37,047 nucleotides of DNA from an uncultured Oscillospiraceae bacterium (GCA_947628185.1 CANQYW010000018.1:1-37047), one strand, 5' to 3'; positions 16,326 through 24,823 are shown, counted from the first letter of the stretch. Notes: a model not told the origin generated them from the sequence alone. Numbers and translations: made by a program.

Positions 16326-18878
16326 ATGGGTAACACGGTCATCGGCATATTGGCCCATGTGGACGCGGGGAAGACCACCCTCTCGGAGGCGCTGCTCTAC
16401 CTCTCCGGGGCCATAAGGTCCCTGGGGCGGGTGGACCACGGGGACGCCTTTCTCGATAACTTCACCCTCGAACGGCAGCGGGGCATAACCATCTTCTCGA
16501 AAGAGGCGGTGCTGGACCTGGGCGGCCGGAGCGCCACGCTCCTCGATACCCCCGGCCACGTGGACTTCTCGGCGGAGACCGAGCGGACCCTGGACGTCCT
16601 GGACGCGGCCATACTCGTAATTAGCGCCCCGGAGGGCGTCCAGAGCCACACAAGGACCCTCTGGAAACTCCTCCATGAGCGGCGGATACCCACCTTCGTC
16701 TTTATAAATAAGACCGACCTCCCCGGCCTCACAAAACAGGAGCTCCTTCGCGAGCTGAGTCATGAGCTGGGGGAGGGCTTTTTCGACCCCGGGGAGCCCC
16801 AGGGGGAGGAGCTGGCCCTCTGCGATGAGCCGCTCTTAGAGGCGTATCTTGAGACGGGCGAGCTCACGGAGGAGGCCATACTCGCCGCCTTCCGCCGGGG
16901 GAACGTCCAGCCCTGTTTCTTCGGGGCGGCCCTCAAGCTCTTAGGCGTGGAGGAGTTTCTCTCCGCTCTCGGGCGCATGGCGCCGGAGTGCCCTCCCAAA
17001 GCTGGTTTCGCAGCCCGGGTATTTAAGATATCCCGGGATGGTGAGGGCCGCCGCCTCACCCACATGAAGATAACGGGCGGGGTCCTCCGGGTGCGGGACG
17101 TCCTCACGGCGGGGGGCGTCCAGGAGAAGGTCACCCAGATACGCATATACTCCGGGGCGAAATATAGGACGGTGGAGGAGGTCTACCCCGGGGACGTGGC
17201 GGCGGTGACGGGCCTCTCCGCCACAGCCGCCGGTATGGGCCTCGGCGAGGAGCCGGGGGAGCGGGCCCCGTCCCTGGAGCCGGTGCTCACCTACTCCATC
17301 ATCCTGCCGGAGGGCTGTGACGCCGCCAAGGCGGCCCTCAAGCTCCGGGAGCTGGAGGAGGAGGAGCCGGAACTCAAGCTAAAGTGGGAGCCCCGCACCG
17401 GGGAGATACAGGCGCGTCTCATGGGCCCGGTGCAATTAGAGGTGCTCCACGAGCTCATCGAGAGCCGCTACGGTCTCGACGTCTCCTTCGGCCCAGGCCG
17501 GATAATATACCGGGAGACCATCGCCGCCCCGGTGGAGGGCGTGGGCCACTACGAGCCCCTTCGCCATTACGCGGAGGTCCACCTCATCCTGGAGCCCGGG
17601 GAGCGGGGCAGCGGCATAGAGATAAGCTCAAAGTGCCCGGAGGAGGTGCTATCCGGGAGCTGGCAGCGGCTAATCCTCACGCACCTTGCGGAGAAACAGC
17701 ACCTTGGGGTCCTGACGGGCTCGCCCATAACGGACATAAAGCTCACCCTGGCCTCAGGCCGCGCCCACCCCAAACACACCGAGGGCGGGGACTTCCGGGA
17801 GGCCACATATAGGGCGGTGCGCCAGGGCCTCATGGGGGCGGAGAACATACTCTTAGAGCCCTGGTACGACTTCCGCCTGGACATCCCCGCCGGGAGCGTG
17901 GGGCGGGCCCTCACGGACCTCACCCGCATGGGGACCCGGTTCGAGCCGCCGGAGTCTTCCGGGGAGACGGCGGTGATCCGCGGCAGCGCCCCCGTGGCGG
18001 AGATCGGCGGCTACCCCGCCGCCGTCACGGCATACACCCGGGGCCTTGGCCGCACGGCCCTCGTATTTCACGGCTACGAGCCCTGCGCCAGTCAGGAGGC
18101 GGTGGTGGAGGCCCTGGGCTACGACCCGGAGGCGGATCTTGAGAACCCGCCCCACAGCGTATTTTGCAGTCACGGGGCCGGGTACGTGGTGCCCTGGTAC
18201 CAGGTGCCGGAGAAGATGCACTTGGAGAGCGCCCTTCACCCCCCGGAGCCCGAGGACCCGGTGAAGGAGGCCGCCAGGCGCTACGTGCGTATGGCCGCCA
18301 CGGACAAGGAGCTAATGGCAATATTCGAGCGGACCTACGGCAAGATACCCCGGGGCGAGGAGGCCCTGCGCCGCCCGCCAAAGGCTGAGAGCTCCGCCCC
18401 CAAGCCCGCCAAGACCCCGTCCCGCCCCCAGAAGGACGGCCTTGAGTTCGTGCTGGTGGACGGCTACAACATAATCTTCGCCTGGCCGGATCTCAAGCGC
18501 CTGGCAGGGGGGAGCTTAGACGCCGCCAGGGAGCGGCTAATTGAGAGGCTCCGAAATTACCAGGGGTTCCGCCAGTGCGCCGTCATCGTCGTTTTCGACG
18601 CCTACAAGGTGAAGAATAACCCCGGCAGCATGGAGCGCCTGGGGGGCCTCACGGTGGTCTACACCAAGGAGGCGGAGACGGCGGACATGTACATCGAGCG
18701 GGCCACCTACGACCTGAGCCGCCGCCACCAGGTGCGCGTGGCCACATCAGACGGCATGGAGCAGATGATAATCCTGGGCCGGGGGGCCCTGCGGGTCCCC
18801 GCCGCCGCCTTCGAGGCGGAGGTGCTGGAGGTGGAGCGGGCCATCCGGGATTGCCTTGCTGAGATGGGCAGAAGATAG
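16326..18878 (+). CDS. EF-G/TetM-like ribosomal GTPase fused to a Rae1/YacP-type NYN nuclease
   Basis: 850 residues. Residues 1-670 are an EF-G-family translational GTPase of the TetM branch: P-loop AHVDAGKTTL (10-19), RQRGITIF (51-58), DTPGHVDF (74-81), NKTD (128-131), then domains II-V. Residues 675-704 form a Pro/Lys/Ser linker. Residues 705-850 are a full NYN (PIN-like) domain matching YacP/Rae1: LVDGYNIIFAWPDL with Asp712, VVFDAY with Asp758, ETAD with Asp787 and ATSDGMEQ with Asp809. Bacillus Rae1 cuts mRNA in the ribosomal A site, the same site where EF-G and TetM bind. The fusion suggests GTP-driven delivery of a nuclease to ribosomes. The TetM domain IV tip (YSPVSTPADFR-type) is absent, replaced by HPKHTEGGDFREATYR, so tetracycline resistance is doubtful. 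Start: AGGAAGGAGG precedes ATG 16326. Confidence 0.85.
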   Translation: MGNTVIGILAHVDAGKTTLSEALLYLSGAIRSLGRVDHGDAFLDNFTLERQRGITIFSKEAVLDLGGRSATLLDTPGHVDFSAETERTLDVLDAAILVISAPEGVQSHTRTLWKLLHERRIPTFVFINKTDLPGLTKQELLRELSHELGEGFFDPGEPQGEELALCDEPLLEAYLETGELTEEAILAAFRRGNVQPCFFGAALKLLGVEEFLSALGRMAPECPPKAGFAARVFKISRDGEGRRLTHMKITGGVLRVRDVLTAGGVQEKVTQIRIYSGAKYRTVEEVYPGDVAAVTGLSATAAGMGLGEEPGERAPSLEPVLTYSIILPEGCDAAKAALKLRELEEEEPELKLKWEPRTGEIQARLMGPVQLEVLHELIESRYGLDVSFGPGRIIYRETIAAPVEGVGHYEPLRHYAEVHLILEPGERGSGIEISSKCPEEVLSGSWQRLILTHLAEKQHLGVLTGSPITDIKLTLASGRAHPKHTEGGDFREATYRAVRQGLMGAENILLEPWYDFRLDIPAGSVGRALTDLTRMGTRFEPPESSGETAVIRGSAPVAEIGGYPAAVTAYTRGLGRTALVFHGYEPCASQEAVVEALGYDPEADLENPPHSVFCSHGAGYVVPWYQVPEKMHLESALHPPEPEDPVKEAARRYVRMAATDKELMAIFERTYGKIPRGEEALRRPPKAESSAPKPAKTPSRPQKDGLEFVLVDGYNIIFAWPDLKRLAGGSLDAARERLIERLRNYQGFRQCAVIVVFDAYKVKNNPGSMERLGGLTVVYTKEAETADMYIERATYDLSRRHQVRVATSDGMEQMIILGRGALRVPAAAFEAEVLEVERAIRDCLAEMGRR

Positions 18879-18882
18879 AGTT

Positions 18883-18921
18883 AAAAAACACCCCCGGGAC
18901 CATTAAGCGTTCCGGGGGTGT
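18883..18921 (-). terminator. Terminator of the sigma/anti-sigma operon
   Basis: CACCCCCGGGA (18889-18899) pairs with TCCGGGGGTG (18911-18920) with one bulged base. Read leftward the stem is followed by T6. The plus-strand side lacks a T tract but may also slow transcripts from the EF-G/NYN gene. Confidence 0.8.
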
Positions 18922-18927
18922 ATGATC

Positions 18928-19974
18928 TTATCTACCTGGTCTCAGTTTCGCGTACTCCCTCCAGCCCTGCTCCCGCGCGCTTTTTGCCGTGTCAGTGGCG
19001 TCGGAGTTGCCCAGGGCGCACAGGACCATGTCGCCCTTTATGCCGATCCAGCCGGTGTTTGGGGCCACGCAGACCCACTTATCCCAGTCTACGTTCTCCT
19101 CAAAGCTCTTAGCCACGTCCTCCGGGTCCTCACCGGGGGCAAGGCGGACGATCTGGAGTTCGTAGGGCTCCGCGCCCGTCTCCGGGGCGCAGATGGCGGC
19201 GGCGAGGACGGGGGAGGTGTCCGGGAGGGAGAGCCGGGCCGCGTTTTCGCCCCCCGCGTCCCCCACCCACAGCTCGCTAAAGCTGACGGTGCCGCCGTAG
19301 ATGGCCCGGATCTCCTCCATGAGCGCCGGGTCCACGCTGCCCTCCAGTCGGAAGGTCATCTCGTAGTCCGGCATCTCGGCGGTGAGCGCCTCGAAGAACT
19401 CCGCCGCCTCCTCAAAGGCCGCCTCAAAATCCTCGGGCACAATGCCGGACCAGTCAGCGCTCCAGGTCTCCCCGCTCTCAAATTCCACCTGCATCTGGGC
19501 GCTGCCGCCCTCATCGCCCGTCTCGTTTGTGCCGTCAAAGCGGCCCATGCCGGCCTCCTCCAGCGCGGCGGCCACGGCGGAGAGGGCGTCGGCCTCAAAG
19601 ACCCCCTCCTTGCGGCTGTCCGTCTGACAGCTCACCCCCGCGCCCTCCTCCTCCGTCCAGACGTTGAGGACGCGGTCGCTCTCCCCGGGCCTCTGCACCC
19701 GCAAAAGCGCGTAGGTCACCGGGTCGCCGCTCTCGGCGGCCAGATCCTCCGGCACGGGCCAGATCCCGTACTTCCCCCCGCCTGCGGGCTCGGCGGCATC
19801 CATCCCAGGCTCCCCCCGCTGGGCCGGATAGATGATGTAAAGCGCCGCCGCGGCGAGCACCGCGATCACGGCGGCTCCCGCTCTCAAAATTCCCTCCCGG
19901 CGTCTCTTCTGCCTCTCAAAATACTCGTCCCGGCGGGCGATCACGTCCGCCGCGATGGCCTCAGATGTCCTCAT
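18928..19974 (-). CDS. Single-pass membrane protein, probable anti-sigma factor
   Basis: 348 residues: a charged cytoplasmic N-terminus (1-28, RRDEYFERQKRRREG), one membrane helix (about 29-49) and an acidic extracytoplasmic part of about 295 residues. It overlaps the end of the ECF sigma gene, as membrane anti-sigma factors do, so it probably holds that sigma factor at the membrane until a signal arrives. No zinc-binding HxxxCxxC anti-sigma motif is visible in the short N-terminus. The last 110 residues (QIVRLAPGEDPEDVAKSFEE, then GDMVLCALGNSDATDTA) resemble DUF4358-type extracytoplasmic proteins; that match is tentative. ATG at 19974 has AAGGAGGG upstream; a TTG at 19980 is an alternative start. 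Confidence 0.65.
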   Translation of the reverse strand: MRTSEAIAADVIARRDEYFERQKRRREGILRAGAAVIAVLAAAALYIIYPAQRGEPGMDAAEPAGGGKYGIWPVPEDLAAESGDPVTYALLRVQRPGESDRVLNVWTEEEGAGVSCQTDSRKEGVFEADALSAVAAALEEAGMGRFDGTNETGDEGGSAQMQVEFESGETWSADWSGIVPEDFEAAFEEAAEFFEALTAEMPDYEMTFRLEGSVDPALMEEIRAIYGGTVSFSELWVGDAGGENAARLSLPDTSPVLAAAICAPETGAEPYELQIVRLAPGEDPEDVAKSFEENVDWDKWVCVAPNTGWIGIKGDMVLCALGNSDATDTAKSAREQGWREYAKLRPGR

Positions 19975-20509
19975 AGTCAAAGCCCTCCTTAATAAGCTCT
20001 CGCCGCAGCGCCGCCCTCGCCCGGGAGGTCAGGTTCTCGATCTGCCTCCTGCCCCGGCCCATGACGGCGGCGGCCTGTGCGTTGGTGAGGCCCTCAAAGT
20101 ACACAAGGTGCAGGACCTGGGCGTAGTCCGGGTTCAGCCGCCCCATGGCCCGGTGCACGGCGACGCGCCGCTCGTCCCGCAGGTAGGCGCGCTCCACGCT
20201 CTCCGTCTCCGCGTCCGCCTCCTCCGGCGGCCTGTCCGATAGACGCTTTCGCCGCCGCAGAAGATCCAGCGCCAGGTGCCGCCCCATGGCGTAGAGCCAG
20301 GTCTTGAAACTGCTCTCGCCCCGGAAACGGGGACGGCGGGTCACCAGGCGGAAGAACACCTCCTCCATCAGCTCCTCGGCGTCAAAGATGCTGCCCAGTA
20401 TGCCGTTGAGGTACAGCGTCAGCCCGTCCCTGTAGGCGGATATGATCTCCGTGAGGGCGCTCTCGTCCCCCTCAAGATACCGCGAATAGCTCTCCGCTCC
20501 CGTGTCCAC
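19961..20509 (-). CDS. ECF-type RNA polymerase sigma factor
   Basis: 182 residues with region 2 (about 10-80, DAEELMEEVFFRLV, then FKTWLYAMGRHLALDLLRR) and region 4 (about 115-175, LNPDYAQVLHLVYFEGLTNAQAAAVMG, helix-turn-helix). It redirects RNA polymerase to a stress or envelope regulon. The start is GTG at 20509 behind GAGGTGAGG. Its last codons overlap the membrane protein gene, so the pair is coupled. Upstream (20510-20612) I see no clear promoter; autoregulation would be usual for the family. The regulon cannot be guessed from this window. Confidence 0.92.
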   Translation of the reverse strand: MDTGAESYSRYLEGDESALTEIISAYRDGLTLYLNGILGSIFDAEELMEEVFFRLVTRRPRFRGESSFKTWLYAMGRHLALDLLRRRKRLSDRPPEEADAETESVERAYLRDERRVAVHRAMGRLNPDYAQVLHLVYFEGLTNAQAAAVMGRGRRQIENLTSRARAALRRELIKEGFDYEDI

Positions 20510-20607
20510 TGCCTCACCTCCCCGTTGATGAAATGGTAAAATGATAAAATGGGCCCATTCATCCCTTAGACGGCGGAGTGCTCGAAAACGCTCATAGGAA
20601 TAAGCAA

Positions 20608-20640
20608 AATAACACCCCCGGGAAAATGGTCCTGGGGGTG
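20608..20640 (-). terminator. Terminator of wecB
   Basis: CACCCCCGGGA (20613-20623) pairs with TCCTGGGGGTG (20630-20640) with one wobble; TTATTTTG follows leftward. It is near-identical in sequence to the terminator at 18883-18921. Confidence 0.7.
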
Positions 20641-20647
20641 TAAAAGC

Positions 20648-21754
20648 TTATACATTTGTCTTGCCTTTTATTAGTATATCCGCTATGCGGACGGAGGCCA
20701 GGCCGTCGCCGTAGGGGTTCTGGGCGCGGCTCATGGCGTTGTAGCGGGCCTCGTCCGTGAGGAGGGCCCGGAACTCCTCGTAGATGACCTCCTCCCTGGT
20801 GCCGATGACACGGAGTGTGCCGGCCTTCACGCCCTCGGGGCGCTCGGTGACGTCCCGCAGCACCAGCACCGGTTTGCCGAGGCTCGGCGCCTCCTCCTGG
20901 ATGCCCCCGGAGTCCGTCAAGATCATGTAGGACCGGGCCAGGAAGTTGTGGAAGGCTATGACGTCCATGGGCTCTATTATCCTCACCCTGTCGCAGCCGG
21001 AGAGCTCCTCCTCCGCCGCGGAGCGCACCAGGGGGTTTAGGTGTATGGGGTAGAGGACCTTCACCTCCGGGTACTCCTCCACCACCCGCCGGACGGCCCT
21101 GAATATCCTATGTAACGGCTCGCCCCAGTTCTCCCGCCGGTGGGCGGTGAGGATGACGAGCCGGGACCCCTGGGCCCAGTCAAGCTCCGGGTGGGTGAAG
21201 TCGTTGACAACCGTTGTGCCCAGGGCGTCGATGGCGGTGTTCCCGGTGATGAATATGCTCTTGGGGTCCTTGCCCTCCCGGAGTAGATTGTCCCTCGCCA
21301 GCTCCGTGGGGGCGAAGTTGTAGTCCGCTATGGAGCTCACGGCCTCCCGGTTAAATTCCTCGGGGTAGGGGGCGCGGACGTTGTAGGTCCTGAGTCCCGC
21401 CTCCACGTGCCCCACGGGTATGCCCAGATAGTACGCCGCCAGGGCCGAGGCGAAGGTGGTGGTGGTGTCCCCGTGGACCAGCACCACGTCGGGCCGGACC
21501 TCCTCCAGCACCCGGCGCATACCGGACATCACCCGCCCCGTGAGGTCGAAGAGCGTCTGCCCCTCCTCCATCACCGCCAGGTTGTAGTCCGGCTCCACCT
21601 TGAAGGCCGTCAGCACCTGGGAGAGCATCTCCCGGTGCTGCCCCGTGACACACACCACCGTCTCCACACTGCGGCGGTCCTTCAGCTCGTTCACCAGCGG
21701 GCACATCTTTATGGCCTCCGGCCTCGTGCCGAAGACAAGTAATATTTTTTTCAT
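20648..21754 (-). CDS. wecB: UDP-N-acetylglucosamine 2-epimerase (non-hydrolysing)
   Basis: Converts UDP-GlcNAc to UDP-ManNAc in the cytoplasm, feeding teichoic acid linkage units or capsule and wall polysaccharides. 368 residues, normal length. Family landmarks are the N-terminal FGTRPEAIKMCPLV, VHGDTTTTFASALAAYYLGIPVGHVEAGLRT, ITAHRRENWG and LTDSGGIQEEAPSLGKPVLVLR. The start at 21754 follows AAAGGTGAT. It is monocistronic, with its own promoter and terminator and no other polysaccharide gene beside it. The symbol mnaA is used in some Gram-positives. Confidence 0.95.
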   Translation of the reverse strand: MKKILLVFGTRPEAIKMCPLVNELKDRRSVETVVCVTGQHREMLSQVLTAFKVEPDYNLAVMEEGQTLFDLTGRVMSGMRRVLEEVRPDVVLVHGDTTTTFASALAAYYLGIPVGHVEAGLRTYNVRAPYPEEFNREAVSSIADYNFAPTELARDNLLREGKDPKSIFITGNTAIDALGTTVVNDFTHPELDWAQGSRLVILTAHRRENWGEPLHRIFRAVRRVVEEYPEVKVLYPIHLNPLVRSAAEEELSGCDRVRIIEPMDVIAFHNFLARSYMILTDSGGIQEEAPSLGKPVLVLRDVTERPEGVKAGTLRVIGTREEVIYEEFRALLTDEARYNAMSRAQNPYGDGLASVRIADILIKGKTNV

Positions 21755-21808
21755 GGCATCACCTTTATATGTAATAAATTGATTATATTTCCACTGTTCA
21801 CCGGCCCC

Positions 21809-21837
21809 ATTTTACCACACATCGACGAAAAAAACAA
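21809..21837 (-). promoter_or_regulatory. Promoter of wecB
   Basis: Minus strand: -35 TTGTTT (21837-21832), 17-bp spacer, -10 TAAAAT (21814-21809). A TATAAT further downstream lacks a good -35. Confidence 0.5.
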
Positions 21838-21843
21838 GAGCTT

Positions 21844-21868
21844 GCCCCCGGACCTTAGATCCGGGGGC
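21844..21868 (-). terminator. Terminator-like hairpin after the small membrane protein gene
   Basis: GCCCCCGGA (21844-21852) pairs perfectly with TCCGGGGGC (21860-21868). Read leftward, a T7 run lies ten bases further, where it also forms part of the wecB -35. Confidence 0.6.
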
Positions 21869-21882
21869 CTCCTGGAGCCTTC

Positions 21883-22152
21883 TTAAATTAGCGCCGAGAT
21901 GAGCCACACGAGGCCCACCGCCCCGGCGCCTATGAGCGTATATAGGAGGGGCGGCAGCTTTTTTAGCGTCCCCGTCTCCTTTTTGCTCCTGACGTAGTTC
22001 TCGGCCACGTTCTGGGCCTCCCGAAGGATCTCCTCATATGTGACGCCGGGCTTTCGCGCCCCCTCGTCACGGACTATGAAGATCGCCTCGTCAAAGATCT
22101 GCGGGTCCGGCGATTTTATCATGACCACCCGCCGCGTGATCCCCTTTACCAT
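21883..22152 (-). CDS. Small C-tail-anchored membrane protein
   Basis: 89 residues. A cytoplasmic N-terminal part (1-62; IKSPDPQIFDEAIFIVRDEG, then YEEILREAQNVAENYVRSKK) is followed by one C-terminal membrane helix (about 68-87), a tail-anchor layout. It starts after AGGGGTGAT, 75 bp downstream of the spoIIE stop on the same strand, so it may be cotranscribed. I do not recognise a named family. A sporulation link is only positional. Confidence 0.65.
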   Translation of the reverse strand: MVKGITRRVVMIKSPDPQIFDEAIFIVRDEGARKPGVTYEEILREAQNVAENYVRSKKETGTLKKLPPLLYTLIGAGAVGLVWLISALI

Positions 22153-22227
22153 CACATCACCCCTGAAAACCGGATGTTTCCAGTGTTCCCGGATTTTTCC
22201 GGGGATATACGCGGGAATTTAAACTTT

Positions 22228-24567
22228 CTAACTCCGGGAGTCCACCTTCACGGCGATGACGGTGGCGTCGTCCGTGAGGCCGCCCCGGGCGGAGGCGGCC
22301 TCCAGGATGCTTTTGGCGAGCTCCGAGGCGTCGCCGGTGTGGGCGGAGACCAGCTCCCGCAGCCACTTGTCCTCCCCGCCGGAGGTGACGCCGTCGGAGA
22401 TCATGACAGCCCAGGCGCCGCCCGTGAGGCGCATCTTGGCATAGACGTTCCTGAGCGGCGGCGAGGAGCGGAACCCCACCGGCAGGGCGAAACCCGTGAG
22501 CCGCCGGACGGAGGTATTTTTGCGGATATACGATGGCGCGGCGCCGTACTTGAATATTCCGGCCTCCCCGGTGAACATATTAAGGCACAGGAGATCCACC
22601 GTGGCGCTCTCTATGTCCGTCTCGTTTTTGAGGAGGAATATGTCAGAGAGTATCCTCAGCGCCACGTCCGGCTCCACCCCGGCCTTTAAGAACCGCTCCA
22701 GCACGCCCAATGCCTCCTCGGCGCTCTTGGCGGCCTCCGGCCCGCTGCCCATGCCGTCGGAGAGCGCCACATATAGGTACCCCTCGTCGGTGCGGAAACA
22801 GCGGCTCCTGTCGCCGGAGACGCTCTCCCCCGCCCGCTTGGAGCCCGCCACGCCCACCGCCGCCGCCAGGGGCTCGGCCTCTAAGAGCACCAGTCTATCC
22901 TGGTCCTGGGGCCCCTCGGCGGTGCAGAGCCGCACACCCAGGACCTCAGAGAGTTTATCGAGGTACTGCTTGTCCCGCTTTAGGACGTAGAGGCTCTTTG
23001 AGCGTATCTCCGCCCGGAGACGCCCGCCCCGCAGGCGGAACACCGCGATGGAGGCGTCTATGGCCATGCCCCGCAGGTACTTGCGGAGCCTTATCTCCAG
23101 GGCCGGTTCCACCTCGATCTCGCCCCCCAGCTCCCGGGCCAGGGATGCGAGGACCGCGGAGATGTCGTAATACTGGTTGTAGGCGGCGCCACGGCTCTCC
23201 CGGAGCCGGGCCCTGTACTGCCGGCGGGTGAGGAACACCCGGGCCTCGGCGTTTATGGCGCCAACGAGCCTCTCGGGCCGCTGACAGGACTCCCGAAACC
23301 GCTCCGGCAGGTCCGCGAGGTCCGCGCTGCCGCGCTCGGTGAGTATGGGCGTCAGATTATTCATTATGTCCAGCGTGTCCACGTACTCCTGCTGCCAGCA
23401 CCTGGGGGACATGGGACAGCTGCGGCAGACGGCGTCAGAGGCCCGGTCGAATATCTCCGCTATGTTCTCGCCGTACTGGCTGTCCGAGGCCCGGACGGCC
23501 TCGTATATCCCCCGGAAGGCCTGGGCGCAGAGCTCCACCCGGTCCCGGGTGTACTCCCGGGCCTTCAAAAAGCCGAAACCCGAGGCGCCGGAGGGGAGGA
23601 GGTAGCGAAGGCGGGAGAGCAGTTCCTCCGGCAGGGCCATGAATATGACGGAGGCGGCGAAATTCTCATATAGCGGCGGCGCCCCCACCCCCCAGGGCCG
23701 GGCCCACAGCACCGAGATGGCCCCGGAGGCCGCGTAGACGAGGAGGAACACCAGCCGCCCCTCCCGGGTGAATATCCCGGCTATGAGGGCGCACATGGTG
23801 TAGGAGAGGGTGAAGAAGGGGGGCCCCGACTGGGCGAGGTCCATGAGGAGCCCCAGGGCCGCCGCCGCCACGCAGCCCGTGGAGGTGCCGCCCTTGAAGA
23901 CCGCGAACATTATGACCACCACCGCGAGGCACCTGCCCACCGACATGGCCCCGAAGAGCTCAAGACTCCCCAGGGACATGAGGAGCGTCCCCAATAGCGT
24001 GAGGGAGCTCACGCTCTGCAGCGCCCTTAAGTCCCGCGCGGCCTCGGAGCCGCCCATGGGCGAGAGGGCCACCTCGTAGAAATAGACAGTCCCCGCCGCC
24101 AGGAACACCTCCACCACATAGAAGGCCGCCTGCGTCACCTCCCAGTTGGCGTCCCAGACGTACACCGCCCCTATCACCGCCATCGCCGCGAATGTGACGC
24201 CCATCTTGGCGGGCTTGGAGCCCAGTTCCGGGAAGAAGTGGAGCGTCGCCCGCACGAGCATCGCCGCCGCTATGTACTTTATGGATATGTAGAGGTCCCC
24301 CAAGGTGAGTGACCCCGCCAGCACCCCCAGGAGCGTCACGAGCCCCCGGAGCCCGTCCGGCGAGGCGGCGGCGAAGGCCACCCCGAAGGGCGATATCGCC
24401 CCGAATAGCCGGGCCCTCCCAAGTATCAGCCCCATTATGGCCCTCGCGGCGTACTCCGCCAGGGTGTAGATGTCCAGTTTCCTCACGCGCCCCGTGAGCC
24501 CCGAGACGGCGGCGGTTTCCTTGACTTGCACAGTATACTCCCTTTCGTTTTGGTTTACCGTAATCAT
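22228..24567 (-). CDS. spoIIE: Stage II sporulation protein E (membrane PP2C phosphatase)
   Basis: Dephosphorylates the anti-anti-sigma factor SpoIIAA in the forespore, releasing sigma-F, and localises to the asymmetric septum. 779 residues from ATG 24567: cytoplasmic N-terminus, about ten membrane helices (about 50-300), a central regulatory region (about 310-560, with a Cys cluster CRSCPMSPRCWQQ) and a C-terminal PP2C domain with metal-binding SDGMGSGPEAAKSAEEAL and a later ISDGVTSGGEDKWL. Bacillus SpoIIE is 827 residues. The open frame reaches 24645, but no better start is visible and the ribosome site is weak. No Spo0A box could be assigned upstream. This gene shows that the organism belongs to a spore-forming lineage. 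Confidence 0.95.
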   Translation of the reverse strand: MITVNQNEREYTVQVKETAAVSGLTGRVRKLDIYTLAEYAARAIMGLILGRARLFGAISPFGVAFAAASPDGLRGLVTLLGVLAGSLTLGDLYISIKYIAAAMLVRATLHFFPELGSKPAKMGVTFAAMAVIGAVYVWDANWEVTQAAFYVVEVFLAAGTVYFYEVALSPMGGSEAARDLRALQSVSSLTLLGTLLMSLGSLELFGAMSVGRCLAVVVIMFAVFKGGTSTGCVAAAALGLLMDLAQSGPPFFTLSYTMCALIAGIFTREGRLVFLLVYAASGAISVLWARPWGVGAPPLYENFAASVIFMALPEELLSRLRYLLPSGASGFGFLKAREYTRDRVELCAQAFRGIYEAVRASDSQYGENIAEIFDRASDAVCRSCPMSPRCWQQEYVDTLDIMNNLTPILTERGSADLADLPERFRESCQRPERLVGAINAEARVFLTRRQYRARLRESRGAAYNQYYDISAVLASLARELGGEIEVEPALEIRLRKYLRGMAIDASIAVFRLRGGRLRAEIRSKSLYVLKRDKQYLDKLSEVLGVRLCTAEGPQDQDRLVLLEAEPLAAAVGVAGSKRAGESVSGDRSRCFRTDEGYLYVALSDGMGSGPEAAKSAEEALGVLERFLKAGVEPDVALRILSDIFLLKNETDIESATVDLLCLNMFTGEAGIFKYGAAPSYIRKNTSVRRLTGFALPVGFRSSPPLRNVYAKMRLTGGAWAVMISDGVTSGGEDKWLRELVSAHTGDASELAKSILEAASARGGLTDDATVIAVKVDSRS

Positions 24568-24738
24568 ATAACCGCCGGCGGGGTGAATTGCGTCACAATA
24601 TGTTGGGACACAAAATTTTATTGTTCGGGAGTCGTACTTGTGCAACCTTACAATTTTTGTCCGGCCCGCGAGCTAAGAAGGACGAAAAAAGGGGAAAAAT
24701 GTCACGAATTTTGCCCTCCCTCCAAGGGCCGGGAACCG

Positions 24739-24787
24739 TTACAGTATATAGTGTTATGCCAAAGACCGGGCACACAATATGTACGGT
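24739..24787 (+). promoter_or_regulatory. Two NrdR-box-like sites upstream of nrdD
   Basis: Box 1 TTACAGTATATAGTGT (24739-24754) and box 2 ACACAATATGTACGGT (24772-24787) each match 13 of 16 positions of the NrdR consensus acaCwAtATaTwGtgt. Their centres are 33 bp apart, about three helical turns, as in known NrdR-regulated promoters. They lie just upstream of the nrdD -35. NrdR is a dATP/ATP-sensing repressor of ribonucleotide reductase genes. Regulation is inferred. Confidence 0.7.
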
Positions 24788-24794
24788 TTGTCTA

Positions 24795-24823
24795 TTGACC
24801 TGGGGGGCAAAAAGTGATACACT
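24795..24823 (+). promoter_or_regulatory. Promoter of nrdD
   Basis: -35 TTGACC (24795-24800), 17-bp spacer, -10 TACACT (24818-24823). The leader is about 25 bases, with GAGGTGAT before ATG 24855. Confidence 0.7.

Noticed and set aside
16207-16326. An AGGAGG at about 16221-16226 suggesting an upstream start or leader peptide for the EF-G/NYN gene
   Set aside because: The only start triplet downstream is a TTG two bases away, too close to use. The in-frame extension upstream of 16326 has no support, and the GTPase family begins at MGNTVIGILAHVDAGK.
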